The notes: generated by a model not told the origin, from the letters alone. A stretch of 10,531 nucleotides of DNA from an uncultured Collinsella sp. (GCA_900548565.1 URKV01000062.1:1-10531); one strand, 5' to 3'; positions 1 to 6,603 are shown, counted from the first letter of the stretch. Numbers and translations: made by a program.

Positions 1-48
1 TCTACACGCGTAAGATCGTCGGCAGCGTCAGATGTGTATAAGAGACAG
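1..48 (+). other. Illumina/Nextera adapter remnant at contig edge (not genomic)
   Basis: Bases 16-48 match the 33-nt Nextera read-1 adapter, ending in the 19-bp Tn5 mosaic end AGATGTGTATAAGAGACAG (30-48). Bases 1-7 (TCTACAC) match the end of the P5 oligonucleotide and bases 8-15 (GCGTAAGA) fit an i5 index. The order P5, index, read-1 adapter, mosaic end is that of a library molecule. Translations that run into this stretch give artefact peptides (MCIRDR, MYKRQ, or a C-terminal LSLIHI), so any ORF extending left of 49 is false there. Confidence 0.98.
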
Positions 49-1326
49 GATCACCGCGACGGGCAGCATCGACAGGATGCCCTGTGCCTGCATGGTGGCG
101 TTGGCCATGAGCACCAAAAAGCCCACAGCCGAGATGGCCGAGCCAATCTGGGGGGCCAGGCCAGCCGCCGCTCCGATCGCGATGGCCGCAATGACCAGGC
201 CGGGAAGCGCCGCGACCCCGGCCGTTTGCATCAGCAAAAAGCTAAAGGTGCCGCACGTTAGCGCCGAGATAGTGCGCATGGTGTAGTCGCGCGTATGGCT
301 CCAGCGCGTGCCCGCCCAGCCGAGTGCGGGGTCGACCTCGATGGCGTCGTCCTCGTAGTGCGACGGCTCGATATCGTCGAGCTCCTGCTCGTCATCCGAA
401 AGCTCGCCAACCATTTGTTCCAGGCTGCGACGGCCCTCGCGTACGCTGCCCAGACCGGCAAGGAGCTGGTCGCAAAATGCCTCGATGCTGTTGGGGCGGT
501 CCTGCGGCATGGGGGAGAGCGCGCTCATGAGCGCGGCCTCGGCTCCCGGGGGGAAGTGTGGTATCAGCTCGCTGGGATAGGTGGCGCCGCCGATGATGCG
601 GTCGAGCGAGTCGGCGGGCGTGGCCGCCATAAAGGGGGCGCTGCCGCACAGGCCCTCGTAGATCACACAGGCGAGGGCAAAGACATCGGCGCGCTCGTCG
701 ACCGTGCCGGTCTCGATATCGAGCTGCTCGGGCGGCATGTAGCCGATGGTGCCGCCGCGCGAGCCGCCAAAGCCACCGGCGGACGACAGTCGCGCCATGC
801 CAAAGTCGGTGAGCTTTACATTGCCCGAGTGGTCGATGAGCACGTTGGCGGGCTTAATGTCCAGGTGAAGTACGCCATTACTATGGGCGAAGGTGAGCGC
901 CTGGCCCAGGGCATCGGCAATGGCCGCGGCCTCGTCAAAGGTAAGTGAGTGACCGTCCACGCGGTGCAAAAACTCGGCCAGCGACATGCCATCGACATAT
1001 TCCATAACCAGGTAGGCATAGGCTGTGTCGTGCGTAAAGTCGATGACCTGCACGATGTTGGGATGTTGAAGCATGGCGGCAGTGTGCGCCTCGCGCAGGA
1101 CATCCATGATGTCGCTGGCGGGCATGCCGACACCGTTAATAAGGGGGATGCGCTTAATGGCGACGCGGCGGCGCAGGTGCGTGTCGCGGCAGATCTCGAT
1201 GGAGCCAAAACCGCCGGTCGCAAGTGTCTCGAGCGGCTGGTACCGCTTGAGCAGCTCGCGAGAGCTGGTGCCCTCCAAAGGAACGTCCGGCGAGAACCGG
1301 GCGGTATGTTGCGAGAAAAGCGGCAT
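49..1326 (-). CDS. Membrane-anchored eukaryotic-type Ser/Thr protein kinase (3' end missing)
   Basis: Predicted to phosphorylate Ser/Thr on cytoplasmic proteins. Numbering from the ATG at 1326 (two residues less than from the upstream TTG), the kinase domain covers about residues 29-290. It has a glycine loop TGGFGSIE, VAIK lysine K58, helix-C glutamate E79, catalytic loop HLDIKPAN (D156, K158, N161), DFG at 174-176, PPE at 198-200 and a terminal DRP. An acidic linker follows, then from about residue 350 at least two or three hydrophobic helices. No PASTA repeats are present in the part seen. The ATG at 1326 is chosen because GAGGG (1333-1337) lies 6 nt upstream; the TTG at 1332 would abut it. 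The 426 readable codons stop at the adapter, so the true C-terminus is unknown. HLD replaces the usual HRD, but Lys, Asp and DFG are intact, so it is probably active. It lies downstream of the YcxB-like gene on the same strand. Confidence 0.93.
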
Positions 1327-1406
1327 GGCCAACCCTCGTGCGTTTAAAGTTCGTTTGCGAGCGGCGGGCGCGGAGCCGAGCCGTTCGCGGTGGCATAGAT
1401 GCTGCT

Positions 1407-1415
1407 AGTGTAGCA
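1407..1415 (-). promoter_or_regulatory. Extended -10 promoter candidate for the left kinase gene
   Basis: On the minus strand the sequence reads TGCTACACT, an extended -10 (TGn plus TACACT), about 80 nt upstream of the kinase ATG in the 144-bp gap after the YcxB-like gene. No convincing -35 hexamer is visible at 16-18 bp spacing. A near-identical TGATACACT precedes the other kinase operon at 6704-6712, which supports a shared promoter type. The gap shows no clear terminator for the upstream gene, so read-through is also possible. Confidence 0.4.
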
Positions 1416-1470
1416 CGCTCGGGCGGATGGCGAGGATAACGGGATGCGAGGCTGCCTGTCTGGCTTGGCC

Positions 1471-2178
1471 TTAGCGCTTCTTCTTGTTCTTCTTCTGCTT
1501 GCGCTTGGTCTCCTGGGGCTTGTCGCCCTGTTTGGCTTCGGCAGCGGCCTTTTCTGCCTTCATCTTCTTGCGCTTGGTCTCGATGCGGAGTTTTTTGTTG
1601 ATGCGGGCCTTGAGGAAGGGGCCGAACTGCTCGGCATCGCCACGGACGAAGGTGTCCTTGGGGATCGTCACGCCCTGGTCGGCGAACATGGCCACAAAGA
1701 TGCGCTCGCCGTCGAGTACGTGGTCGAGCTTGTCAAACGGGAAGAACTGTGACTTACCGCTCTTGCCCCAGACCATCAGGCCGTCCTCGTTGGCGGCGAC
1801 GCGGCGGTAGCGGCCGCCCATGGACTCGTCGGCCTCGACGGCATCGATAAAGTCGCGGGCGAGCGTGTGGTGGAGGTTCTTGCTCCACCAGGCCAAAAAG
1901 GCGCCGAACACGATCAGCACGACGCCGAACTTGATCCAGCTGCCGCCGGCCACCAGCATGCCGATGCCGATGAGCACGGCAATCGCGGCGGCGACGTACA
2001 GGGAGCCACGGCGCCTGGGCGAGGCGACCAGGCGGGCGAAGTCGGTGACGAGATCGTTTTCGTACTGATACTCGTTGAGGTACAGAATGCCGTCATCGGC
2101 CGCGGCCTGCGCCTCGAGCGCGACCTCGACCTGGTCGGCTGCTTCGGAGGGAATGAGGTTGCTCTCTGCGTCTGCCAT
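1471..2178 (-). CDS. YcxB-like membrane protein
   Basis: 235-residue membrane protein whose biochemical role is not known. The N-terminal 55 residues are acidic and hydrophilic. Two adjacent membrane helices follow (about 58-78 and 81-98). A cytoplasmic region (about 125-195) contains FFPFDKLDHVLDGERIFVAMFADQGVTI and resembles the YcxB-like C-terminal domain, in which a 'phenotype' strand is followed by residues about preferring a fixed level and IPK. The last 40 residues are extremely Lys/Arg-rich and end in KKNKKKR, likely contacting acidic lipid heads or nucleic acid. The start at 2178 has AGGAG (2189-2193) 10 nt upstream. It is transcribed toward the kinase gene, 144 bp away, so the two may be co-expressed. 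The family match is from recognised pattern rather than a search. Confidence 0.8.
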   Translation of the reverse strand: MADAESNLIPSEAADQVEVALEAQAAADDGILYLNEYQYENDLVTDFARLVASPRRRGSLYVAAAIAVLIGIGMLVAGGSWIKFGVVLIVFGAFLAWWSKNLHHTLARDFIDAVEADESMGGRYRRVAANEDGLMVWGKSGKSQFFPFDKLDHVLDGERIFVAMFADQGVTIPKDTFVRGDAEQFGPFLKARINKKLRIETKRKKMKAEKAAAEAKQGDKPQETKRKQKKNKKKR

Positions 2179-2218
2179 GCTCTTTGGACTCCTATCGCGG
2201 CGGGCTCGCCGTACGGGT

Positions 2219-2225
2219 TATTATG
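2219..2225. promoter_or_regulatory. AT-rich -10-like element in the divergent YcxB-like/dnaX region
   Basis: The 116-bp region between the divergent starts contains one AT-rich island. On the plus strand it reads TATTAT (2219-2224), usable as a -10 for dnaX with a leader of about 65 nt. On the minus strand it reads CATAAT (2220-2225), usable for the YcxB-like gene with a leader of about 35 nt. No good -35 is seen for either direction. If both are used, the promoters overlap face to face. Weak evidence. Confidence 0.25.
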
Positions 2226-2294
2226 GAATGCAGTATGCCGTGCGACCGCATGGCCGCCGCGGCAACAAGACTCAGTATACCCGGGGGAGCACCC

Positions 2295-4766
2295 ATGGAA
2301 TCGTTGTACCGAAAGTATCGCCCGCTCACCTTCGACTCCGTGGTGGGCCAGCAGCATATCGTCTCGACGCTCGAGCACGCCATCACCGAGGGGCGCCTGT
2401 CCCACGCCTACCTGTTCTGCGGACCGCGCGGCACGGGCAAGACCACCATGGCGCGTATTCTTGCCAAGGCGCTGCTCTGCCGCAATGCCGAGGCGGCGCG
2501 CGCCGAGGGTGCGAGCGGCTGCATGCCCGACGGCACCTGTGAGGAATGCGAGCTCATCGCCGAGGGCAACCACCCCGATGTTTACGAGCTCGATGCCGCA
2601 AGCCGTACCGGCGTGGACAACGTGCGCGAGGAAATCATCAACTCCGTCAACTTTGCCCCGGTGCGCGGCAAGTACAAGATTTATATCATCGACGAGGTCC
2701 ACATGCTCACGACGGCGGCGTTCAACGCGCTGCTCAAGACGCTTGAGGAGCCGCCGGCGCACGTGATCTTTGTGCTGTGCACCACCGACCCGCAAAAGAT
2801 TCTGGAGACCATCCTCTCGCGCTGCCAGCGCTTCGATTTCCACCGCATCGGCAACGAGGATATCGAGCATCGCCTGTCCTACGTGTGCGAGCAGGAGGGC
2901 TTCGATTACGACGACGAGGCGCTCGCCATCGTGGCGCGCCATGCCAAGGGCGGCATGCGCGACGCGCTCTCCACGCTGGAGCAGCTGAGCGTCTTTGGCA
3001 ACGGCGCCGTGCATGCGGACGATGCCCGCTCGCTTTTGGGCGAGGTTTCGGACCAGATTTTGGGCGAGTTTGCCCGCGCCATTGCCGATCGCGATGTTGC
3101 CGAGCTATATGGACTGATCCGTGCGCAGGTCGAGGAAGGAAACGACCTGCTGGAGCTGACGCGCGACCTGGTGGCGCATGTGCGTGACGTGTACGTTGCC
3201 TGCGTTGCCGGTGCCCGTGCCGAGCTGTTTGAGGGCGGCTCCGAGCAGGCCGAGGCGCTTGCTGCCGAGGCCGCTGCCTTTGGCGAGCATCCGGGCGACC
3301 GTCTGGCCCGCGTGCTGACGGTGCTCGATGATGCCGCGCTGGAGATGAGGGGCGCGAGCGACGTGCGCCTGGTGCTCGAGATCGCTTGCACGCGCCTGGC
3401 ACGTCCCGAGGCCGATTTGACGATTGAGGCCCTGGCCGAGCGCGTGGCTCGCCTAGAGGCCATGGTCGCCAACGCCGCGGTGCCGGCGAGCGTGGCTGCT
3501 GCAGGTGCTGCGCCTGCAACTGTCTCGGCTGCACCTGCGACGACACAGCAACCGACGCTGATTTCGGGTGCCCGAGCTGCTACTCCTGCGGCGACCGCCG
3601 CCCCCGCTGCTACGTCCGCGCATCAGGGTGGCATGCCATGGGACCGCGGCGCTGCTGTTCCGGTTGCCCAGCCTGCGCCCAAGTCCGTGGCTCCTGCGCC
3701 GGCGCCCAAACCTGTAACGCCTGCACCTCAACCCGTTACGGCTCCGGCTCCCGCGCCTGCTGCATCGACCGTGCCGGTGTCCAAGCCCAATACTGCCGCT
3801 CAGGTTGCTGCCGCCGGCGCCGCCGAGACCCCCGCGGTCGAGGATCCCGGCGAGCTCCAGCGCAAATGGGCCGAGGTCGTCGAGCGCGTCAAGGCTCGTC
3901 AGGCTTCCTATGCAGGTCTGTTGCTCAACGCCCGCGCCACGGCCGACGACGGCTCCAAGCTCACCGTCTCGTTCCCTGCGGGCTCGACCTTTGCCATCAA
4001 GATGCTCGGACGCGCCGACACGCAGTCGGTGGTCCTGCCGACGGTCTGCGCGGTCTTCGGTCGTCGCACCGTCGACTACGTCCTGGATGGAGGTGGCACG
4101 CCGGCTCCTCAACATGAGGAGCATTCTCCATCTGCACGGGCTGCGGCATCTGCGGACCCGCAACCCGTGTCCTCGGCGGCCCCTGCATCCTCGGGTGCCA
4201 GCGCGACGCAGCCAAAAGCGGCGCCGGTAGCGGCACCGACCCCATCGGCGCCTGAACCCGCTGTGCCCAAACCGGCTGCTCCGATCCCCGCGCCCAAGCC
4301 CGCTGCCGCGCCTGCGCCCAAGTCATCCGACCTGGCTAAGGCCCCCTGGCTGCGCTCCGACAATCCTGCCGGCGCTCCCGCCACGGGCAAGCTCCCGACC
4401 GAGCCCGCGCCCCGAGCGCCCGAGCGCGCGTCCGCTCCCAAGGCTCAGCCCGCCGAGCCGTCTGCGCCGTGGGAATCCGAGCAGGTGCCCTACGACGACA
4501 CCATGGTTGGCGGTTTTGCTGCCGATGCGAGCGGGGACGATCTTCCTCCGTTCGACGTGCCGGGTGCGACGCCCGCGCCCAAGCCCGCTGCAACTGCCCC
4601 CAAAGAGGAGGACGCCCCCGCTGCCCCTTGGGAGTCCAACCCCGGCGCCGGCAGCCCCTTCGGCCACCAGGGTGCAGCCCCGAGCATTCCGCAGACCGAG
4701 GACGAGGCCAAAGCCCTCATCCGCAACGTCTTCGGCCAGGCCACCATCTTCAAACCGGTGGAGTAA
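2295..4766 (+). CDS. dnaX: DNA polymerase III subunit gamma/tau
   Basis: Clamp-loader ATPase that loads the beta sliding clamp and links replisome polymerases in the cytoplasm. The AAA+ module (about residues 1-240) has Walker A GPRGTGKT (43-50), Walker B IIDEVHML (131-138), sensor-1 LCTTD (161-165), the SRC arginine-finger motif (175-177) and sensor-2 GGMRDAL (219-225). Zinc cysteines are at 62, 76, 82 and 85. Helical domain III runs to about 390. A long Ala/Pro-rich linker (about 392-515), a folded domain (about 518-600, GELQRKWAEVVE to RTVDYVLD) and a second Ala/Pro-rich stretch follow, then the conserved-looking tail TEDEAKALIRNVFGQ. Length is 823 aa. The ATG at 2295 is chosen because GGGGGAG sits 5 nt upstream and MESLYRKYRP is the family's usual start; a TTG at 2184 would add 37 non-conserved residues. 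I see no A-rich slippery heptamer, so a frameshifted gamma form is not indicated. Confidence 0.97.
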   Translation: MESLYRKYRPLTFDSVVGQQHIVSTLEHAITEGRLSHAYLFCGPRGTGKTTMARILAKALLCRNAEAARAEGASGCMPDGTCEECELIAEGNHPDVYELDAASRTGVDNVREEIINSVNFAPVRGKYKIYIIDEVHMLTTAAFNALLKTLEEPPAHVIFVLCTTDPQKILETILSRCQRFDFHRIGNEDIEHRLSYVCEQEGFDYDDEALAIVARHAKGGMRDALSTLEQLSVFGNGAVHADDARSLLGEVSDQILGEFARAIADRDVAELYGLIRAQVEEGNDLLELTRDLVAHVRDVYVACVAGARAELFEGGSEQAEALAAEAAAFGEHPGDRLARVLTVLDDAALEMRGASDVRLVLEIACTRLARPEADLTIEALAERVARLEAMVANAAVPASVAAAGAAPATVSAAPATTQQPTLISGARAATPAATAAPAATSAHQGGMPWDRGAAVPVAQPAPKSVAPAPAPKPVTPAPQPVTAPAPAPAASTVPVSKPNTAAQVAAAGAAETPAVEDPGELQRKWAEVVERVKARQASYAGLLLNARATADDGSKLTVSFPAGSTFAIKMLGRADTQSVVLPTVCAVFGRRTVDYVLDGGGTPAPQHEEHSPSARAAASADPQPVSSAAPASSGASATQPKAAPVAAPTPSAPEPAVPKPAAPIPAPKPAAAPAPKSSDLAKAPWLRSDNPAGAPATGKLPTEPAPRAPERASAPKAQPAEPSAPWESEQVPYDDTMVGGFAADASGDDLPPFDVPGATPAPKPAATAPKEEDAPAAPWESNPGAGSPFGHQGAAPSIPQTEDEAKALIRNVFGQATIFKPVE
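4287..4306 (+). repeat. 20-bp direct repeat in dnaX linker, copy 1
   Basis: CCCGCGCCCAAGCCCGCTGC occurs here and again, exactly, at 4572-4591. Both copies are in the same frame and encode P-A-P-K-P-A-A in the second Ala/Pro-rich linker. It probably reflects expansion of low-complexity linker sequence rather than a functional DNA site. Confidence 0.8.
4572..4591 (+). repeat. 20-bp direct repeat in dnaX linker, copy 2
   Basis: Exact second copy of the 4287-4306 repeat, 285 bp downstream (a multiple of three), so the reading frame and encoded PAPKPAA are kept. Recombination between copies would delete 95 codons of linker without a frameshift. Confidence 0.8.
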
Positions 4767-4787
4767 CCGTGCGGGCGGGTATGCTGC

Positions 4788-5261
4788 TCAAGAAGAGATC
4801 TCTTTGTCCGGGCGCATCTGTATTTCGGACATGTGTAGTGTGGTGTCGCGTATATCGCATTCGAGCAGACAGGTGCGTGACGGTCGGCCTAGGATGCTGA
4901 GATCGATACGATATGTCGCATGGCTGTCCGTGTATTCGACTTGCTCGGCGTTGACGGTTGCTCCGATTGTAAATAAAGAGCCCAGTTCGGCATCGACAAT
5001 CTTGGAGTCCTTTATCTTGACCTTGAACTCTTGGTAGAGGGACGGGCTGTTGTAGTAAACGGTTCGGGTTCCGTCGGTGCACTCATCGGTCGTCTCCCAT
5101 TTGACGACGGGCTGGTCCGAGCTGGCTATCAGCAGTTCTGCTCCAAAGGCTATGGCATGGGTGATGACAACCAGCAATGCCCAGCCGACAAAGAGATAGA
5201 GAACCACATATGCAACGGGGTGTTTTGAGCGGATGTTTTGGAGCACGTCGGGGGCATTCAT
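4788..5261 (-). CDS. Small single-pass membrane protein, function unknown
   Basis: I do not recognise this 157-residue protein. A short positively charged N-terminus (RSKH at 11-14) is followed by one long hydrophobic segment (about 15-46), probably an uncleaved anchor. The remaining 110 residues, predicted outside the cell, look beta-rich with alternating polar and hydrophobic residues. They contain three cysteines (61, 131, 135), so one disulfide is possible. The start at 5261 is well supported: GGAGG lies 6 nt upstream and a perfect TATAAT box lies about 35 nt upstream of the ATG. The gene converges on dnaX (21 bp between stop codons) with no terminator between them. It interrupts dnaX-ybaB on the opposite strand, and its base composition is visibly less GC-rich than its neighbours, suggesting later acquisition or relaxed codon selection. 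Confidence 0.78.
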   Translation of the reverse strand: MNAPDVLQNIRSKHPVAYVVLYLFVGWALLVVITHAIAFGAELLIASSDQPVVKWETTDECTDGTRTVYYNSPSLYQEFKVKIKDSKIVDAELGSLFTIGATVNAEQVEYTDSHATYRIDLSILGRPSRTCLLECDIRDTTLHMSEIQMRPDKEISS

Positions 5262-5295
5262 GGGGCACCTCCAAATTGATATCTATGACAATCAA

Positions 5296-5301
5296 ATTAT
5301 A
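5296..5301 (-). promoter_or_regulatory. Consensus -10 box for the small membrane-protein gene
   Basis: The minus strand reads TATAAT, a perfect -10 hexamer, 34 nt upstream of the ATG at 5261, giving a leader of roughly 28 nt that includes the GGAGG site. No TTGACA-like -35 is visible at 17 bp. TTGAT (5276-5280) and ATCAA (5291-5295) form a small imperfect dyad between the -10 and the ribosome binding site, a place where a repressor could bind. Confidence 0.5.
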
Positions 5302-5403
5302 CCCGCCGTCATGAGCGCCGCTTCGAGTAGTGGCTCGGCATTTAGCCATTTAGTGGTACGCATTAAATGTCGGATTCCGGTTCTACAAGATTTAGCTTTC
5401 AAT

Positions 5404-5438
5404 ATTATGCAGATGCGAATTATTCAACCTTGCATAAT
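5404..5438. repeat. Inverted repeat ATTATGCA-N19-TGCATAAT
   Basis: Two perfect 8-bp arms (5404-5411 and 5431-5438) flank a 19-nt AT-rich spacer. No T-tract follows, so it is not a typical terminator. The right arm contains CATAAT, which could act as a -10 for ybaB transcription. It could be a protein-binding site between the two divergent promoters (5296-5301 and 5517-5525) or a hairpin; sequence alone does not decide. Confidence 0.5.
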
Positions 5439-5516
5439 CTTTGGGCGCGGCTTGCACTCCAGGACATGTATATCGACTGAGGTGGCACAACCGCCCCGCT
5501 CGCTGGCCTCGCGCCG

Positions 5517-5525
5517 TGGTACGAT
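5517..5525 (+). promoter_or_regulatory. Extended -10 promoter candidate for ybaB-recR
   Basis: TGGTACGAT gives an extended -10 (TGn plus TACGAT) 75 bp upstream of the ybaB ATG, implying a leader of about 69 nt. No -35 hexamer is seen at the expected place, as with the other TGn-TACnnT candidates in this window. Confidence 0.45.
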
Positions 5526-5544
5526 TTTTGAGTTTGAAAGTCCC

Positions 5545-5587
5545 GCCGCGCTCCGGCTGCCCTTGCAGCTCGGCGTGCGGCCGCACG
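5545..5587 (+). promoter_or_regulatory. Strong leader hairpin and overlapping palindrome just upstream of the ybaB ribosome binding site
   Basis: The transcript can fold GCCGCGC (5545-5551) with GTGCGGC (5575-5581), CCGG with TCGG, and CTGC with GCAG around a CCTT loop, about 15 pairs including two G-U. The 3' arm overlaps a perfect 14-bp palindrome CGTGCGGCCGCACG (5574-5587), which could form a competing hairpin directly abutting the AAAGGAG site (5589-5595). The two folds are mutually exclusive. There is no T-tract, so this is not a terminator. A role in translation control or RNA stability is an inference. Confidence 0.5.
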
Positions 5588-5600
5588 TAAAGGAGCCATC

Positions 5601-5921
5601 ATGGCCGGTATGAACATGCAGCAGATGATGAAGCAGGCTCGCAAGATGCAGGAGCAGCTTGCCGCCGCGCAGGAGAACCTCAAGTCCCAGACCGTCGACG
5701 CCTCTGCCGGCGGCGGCATGGTCAAGGTGACTGTCAACGGCGAGATGGAGCTCGTCAACCTTACCATCGACCCCGATGCGCTCGATCCCGAGGACGTCGA
5801 TATGCTGCAGGACATGATCATGGCTGCCGTCAACGAGGCCGTCCGCGGCGTCAACGAGCTCGCCAACAAGCAGATGGGCGCCATCACCGGCGGCCTCAAC
5901 ATCCCGGGCATGCCGTTCTAA
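5601..5921 (+). CDS. ybaB: YbaB/EbfC family nucleoid-associated protein
   Basis: 106-residue small DNA-binding protein of the YbaB/EbfC family; family members are homodimers that bind DNA and are usually encoded next to dnaX and recR. The N-terminal helix is Met/Gln/Lys-rich (MNMQQMMKQARKMQEQLAAAQ). The central beta region contains VDASAGGGMVKVTVNGEMELVNLTIDP, where GGGxVxVxxNG is the family signature. A C-terminal helix follows (DMIMAAVNEAVRGVNELANKQM), then a Gly/Pro-rich tail ending PGMPF. Length is normal. The ATG has AAAGGAG 5 nt upstream. It lies 13 bp before recR and is almost certainly cotranscribed with it. Confidence 0.95.
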   Translation: MAGMNMQQMMKQARKMQEQLAAAQENLKSQTVDASAGGGMVKVTVNGEMELVNLTIDPDALDPEDVDMLQDMIMAAVNEAVRGVNELANKQMGAITGGLNIPGMPF

Positions 5922-5934
5922 GACACGCATATAT

Positions 5935-6531
5935 ATGAGTGCGAATCACAGTCTGCAAAAACTGCTCGATGAGCTGGGCCGTCTGCCGGGCATTGGTCCC
6001 AAGTCGGCCCAGCGCATCGCCTATTACCTGCTCGAGGCCGATGCCGAGGAGGCCCGCCGCCTGGCCGAGGCCATCCTGGAGGTCAAGCAGGAGGTCCACT
6101 TTTGCAGCCGTTGCTTTAACTACGCCACGGCCGACGAGTGCTCCATCTGCCAGGACCCGATGCGCGACACCACCCGCATTTGCGTGGTGGGCGAGCCGCG
6201 CGATGTCCAGGCGATTGAGCGCACGGGCAGCTACCATGGCCTGTACCATGTGCTGGGCGGCGTGATCAGCCCCATGGACAAGATCGGTCCCGAGCAGCTG
6301 CATATCCGCGAGCTGCTGGCGCGCCTGGGCCACGAGGACATCCACGAGGTCATTATCGCCACCAACCCCAACATTGAGGGCGAGACCACGGCGAGCTACC
6401 TTGCTCGTACCATCAAGCCATTGGGCGTTGAGGTATCGCGTCTTGCGAGCGGCCTTCCCGTGGGCGGCGACTTGGAGTATGCCGACGAGCTTACGCTCGG
6501 CCGCGCTATCGAGGCCCGCCGCGCGATCTAG
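5935..6531 (+). CDS. recR: Recombination mediator protein RecR
   Basis: 198-residue RecR, which works with RecF and RecO to load RecA on single-stranded DNA at gaps and forks. A helix-hairpin-helix is seen at about 10-35 (LGRLPGIGPKSAQRIAYYLL). Four zinc-finger cysteines are at 57, 60, 69 and 72. The Toprim domain (about 80-170) includes ICVVGEPRD with E87 and TNPNIEGETT. The C-terminal segment GLPVGGDLEYADELTLGRA is typical. Length is full. The start at 5935 is preceded by ACGCATATAT with no Shine-Dalgarno sequence, so translation is probably coupled to ybaB, which ends 13 bp upstream. Confidence 0.97.
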   Translation: MSANHSLQKLLDELGRLPGIGPKSAQRIAYYLLEADAEEARRLAEAILEVKQEVHFCSRCFNYATADECSICQDPMRDTTRICVVGEPRDVQAIERTGSYHGLYHVLGGVISPMDKIGPEQLHIRELLARLGHEDIHEVIIATNPNIEGETTASYLARTIKPLGVEVSRLASGLPVGGDLEYADELTLGRAIEARRAI

Positions 6532-6551
6532 ACGGCGTCAGCTCCACGGCA

Positions 6552-6578
6552 TGTCCCGTCGGCCTGCCGCACGGGGCA
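6552..6578 (+). terminator. GC-rich hairpin after recR (possible terminator without T-tract)
   Basis: TGTCCCGT (6552-6559) pairs with ACGGGGCA (6571-6578), one G-U included, extended inside by CGG/CCG around a CCTG loop. It starts 20 nt after the recR stop. It is followed by CTCATAATTGGG rather than a run of T, so it would stop RNA polymerase poorly by the classical mechanism; it may be a 3'-end stabiliser or an upstream element for the next gene. Confidence 0.4.
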
Positions 6579-6603
6579 CTCATAATTGGGCACGCGTTCA
6601 TGC

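Larger units (their letters stand above)
5262..5600. other. 339-bp intergenic region between the membrane-protein gene and ybaB
   Basis: No protein gene or recognisable RNA gene is seen. It holds divergent control signals: a minus-strand -10 (5296-5301), two CATTTAG copies 8 bp apart (5339-5345 and 5347-5353), an 8-bp inverted repeat (5404-5438), an extended -10 for ybaB (5517-5525) and a leader hairpin (5545-5587). Its left 180 bp are AT-rich relative to the rest of the window. I looked for the SRP RNA here, since it can lie near dnaX in other genomes, and did not find its GGAAGGAAGCAG core. Confidence 0.7.

Noticed and set aside
32..286. Plus-strand ORFs beginning MCIRDR or MYKRQ
   Set aside because: Their starts are translated Nextera adapter, and they run antisense to the kinase gene.
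1327..1332. TTG at 1332 as start of the left kinase
   Set aside because: It abuts the GAGGG site with no spacing; the ATG at 1326 has 6 nt spacing.
2184..2294. TTG at 2184 as dnaX start (37 extra residues)
   Set aside because: The extension is not DnaX-like and overlaps the divergent gene's leader; the ATG at 2295 has a good ribosome binding site and the family N-terminus.
1914..3014. 366-codon minus-strand ORF over dnaX and the YcxB-like gene
   Set aside because: It is antisense to two well-supported genes; long open shadow frames are expected in GC-rich DNA, and it has no domain or ribosome binding site.
2295..4766. Programmed frameshift site producing a gamma form of DnaX
   Set aside because: No A-rich slippery heptamer such as AAAAAAG is present in the gene.
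4793..4804. Palindrome AAGAGATCTCTT as a shared terminator for convergent dnaX and the membrane-protein gene
   Set aside because: No loop, no long T-tract, and it lies inside the last codons of the membrane-protein gene.
5262..5600. SRP RNA or tRNA gene in the long intergenic region
   Set aside because: No GGAAGGAAGCAG core and no cloverleaf with a TTC-containing T arm were found on either strand.
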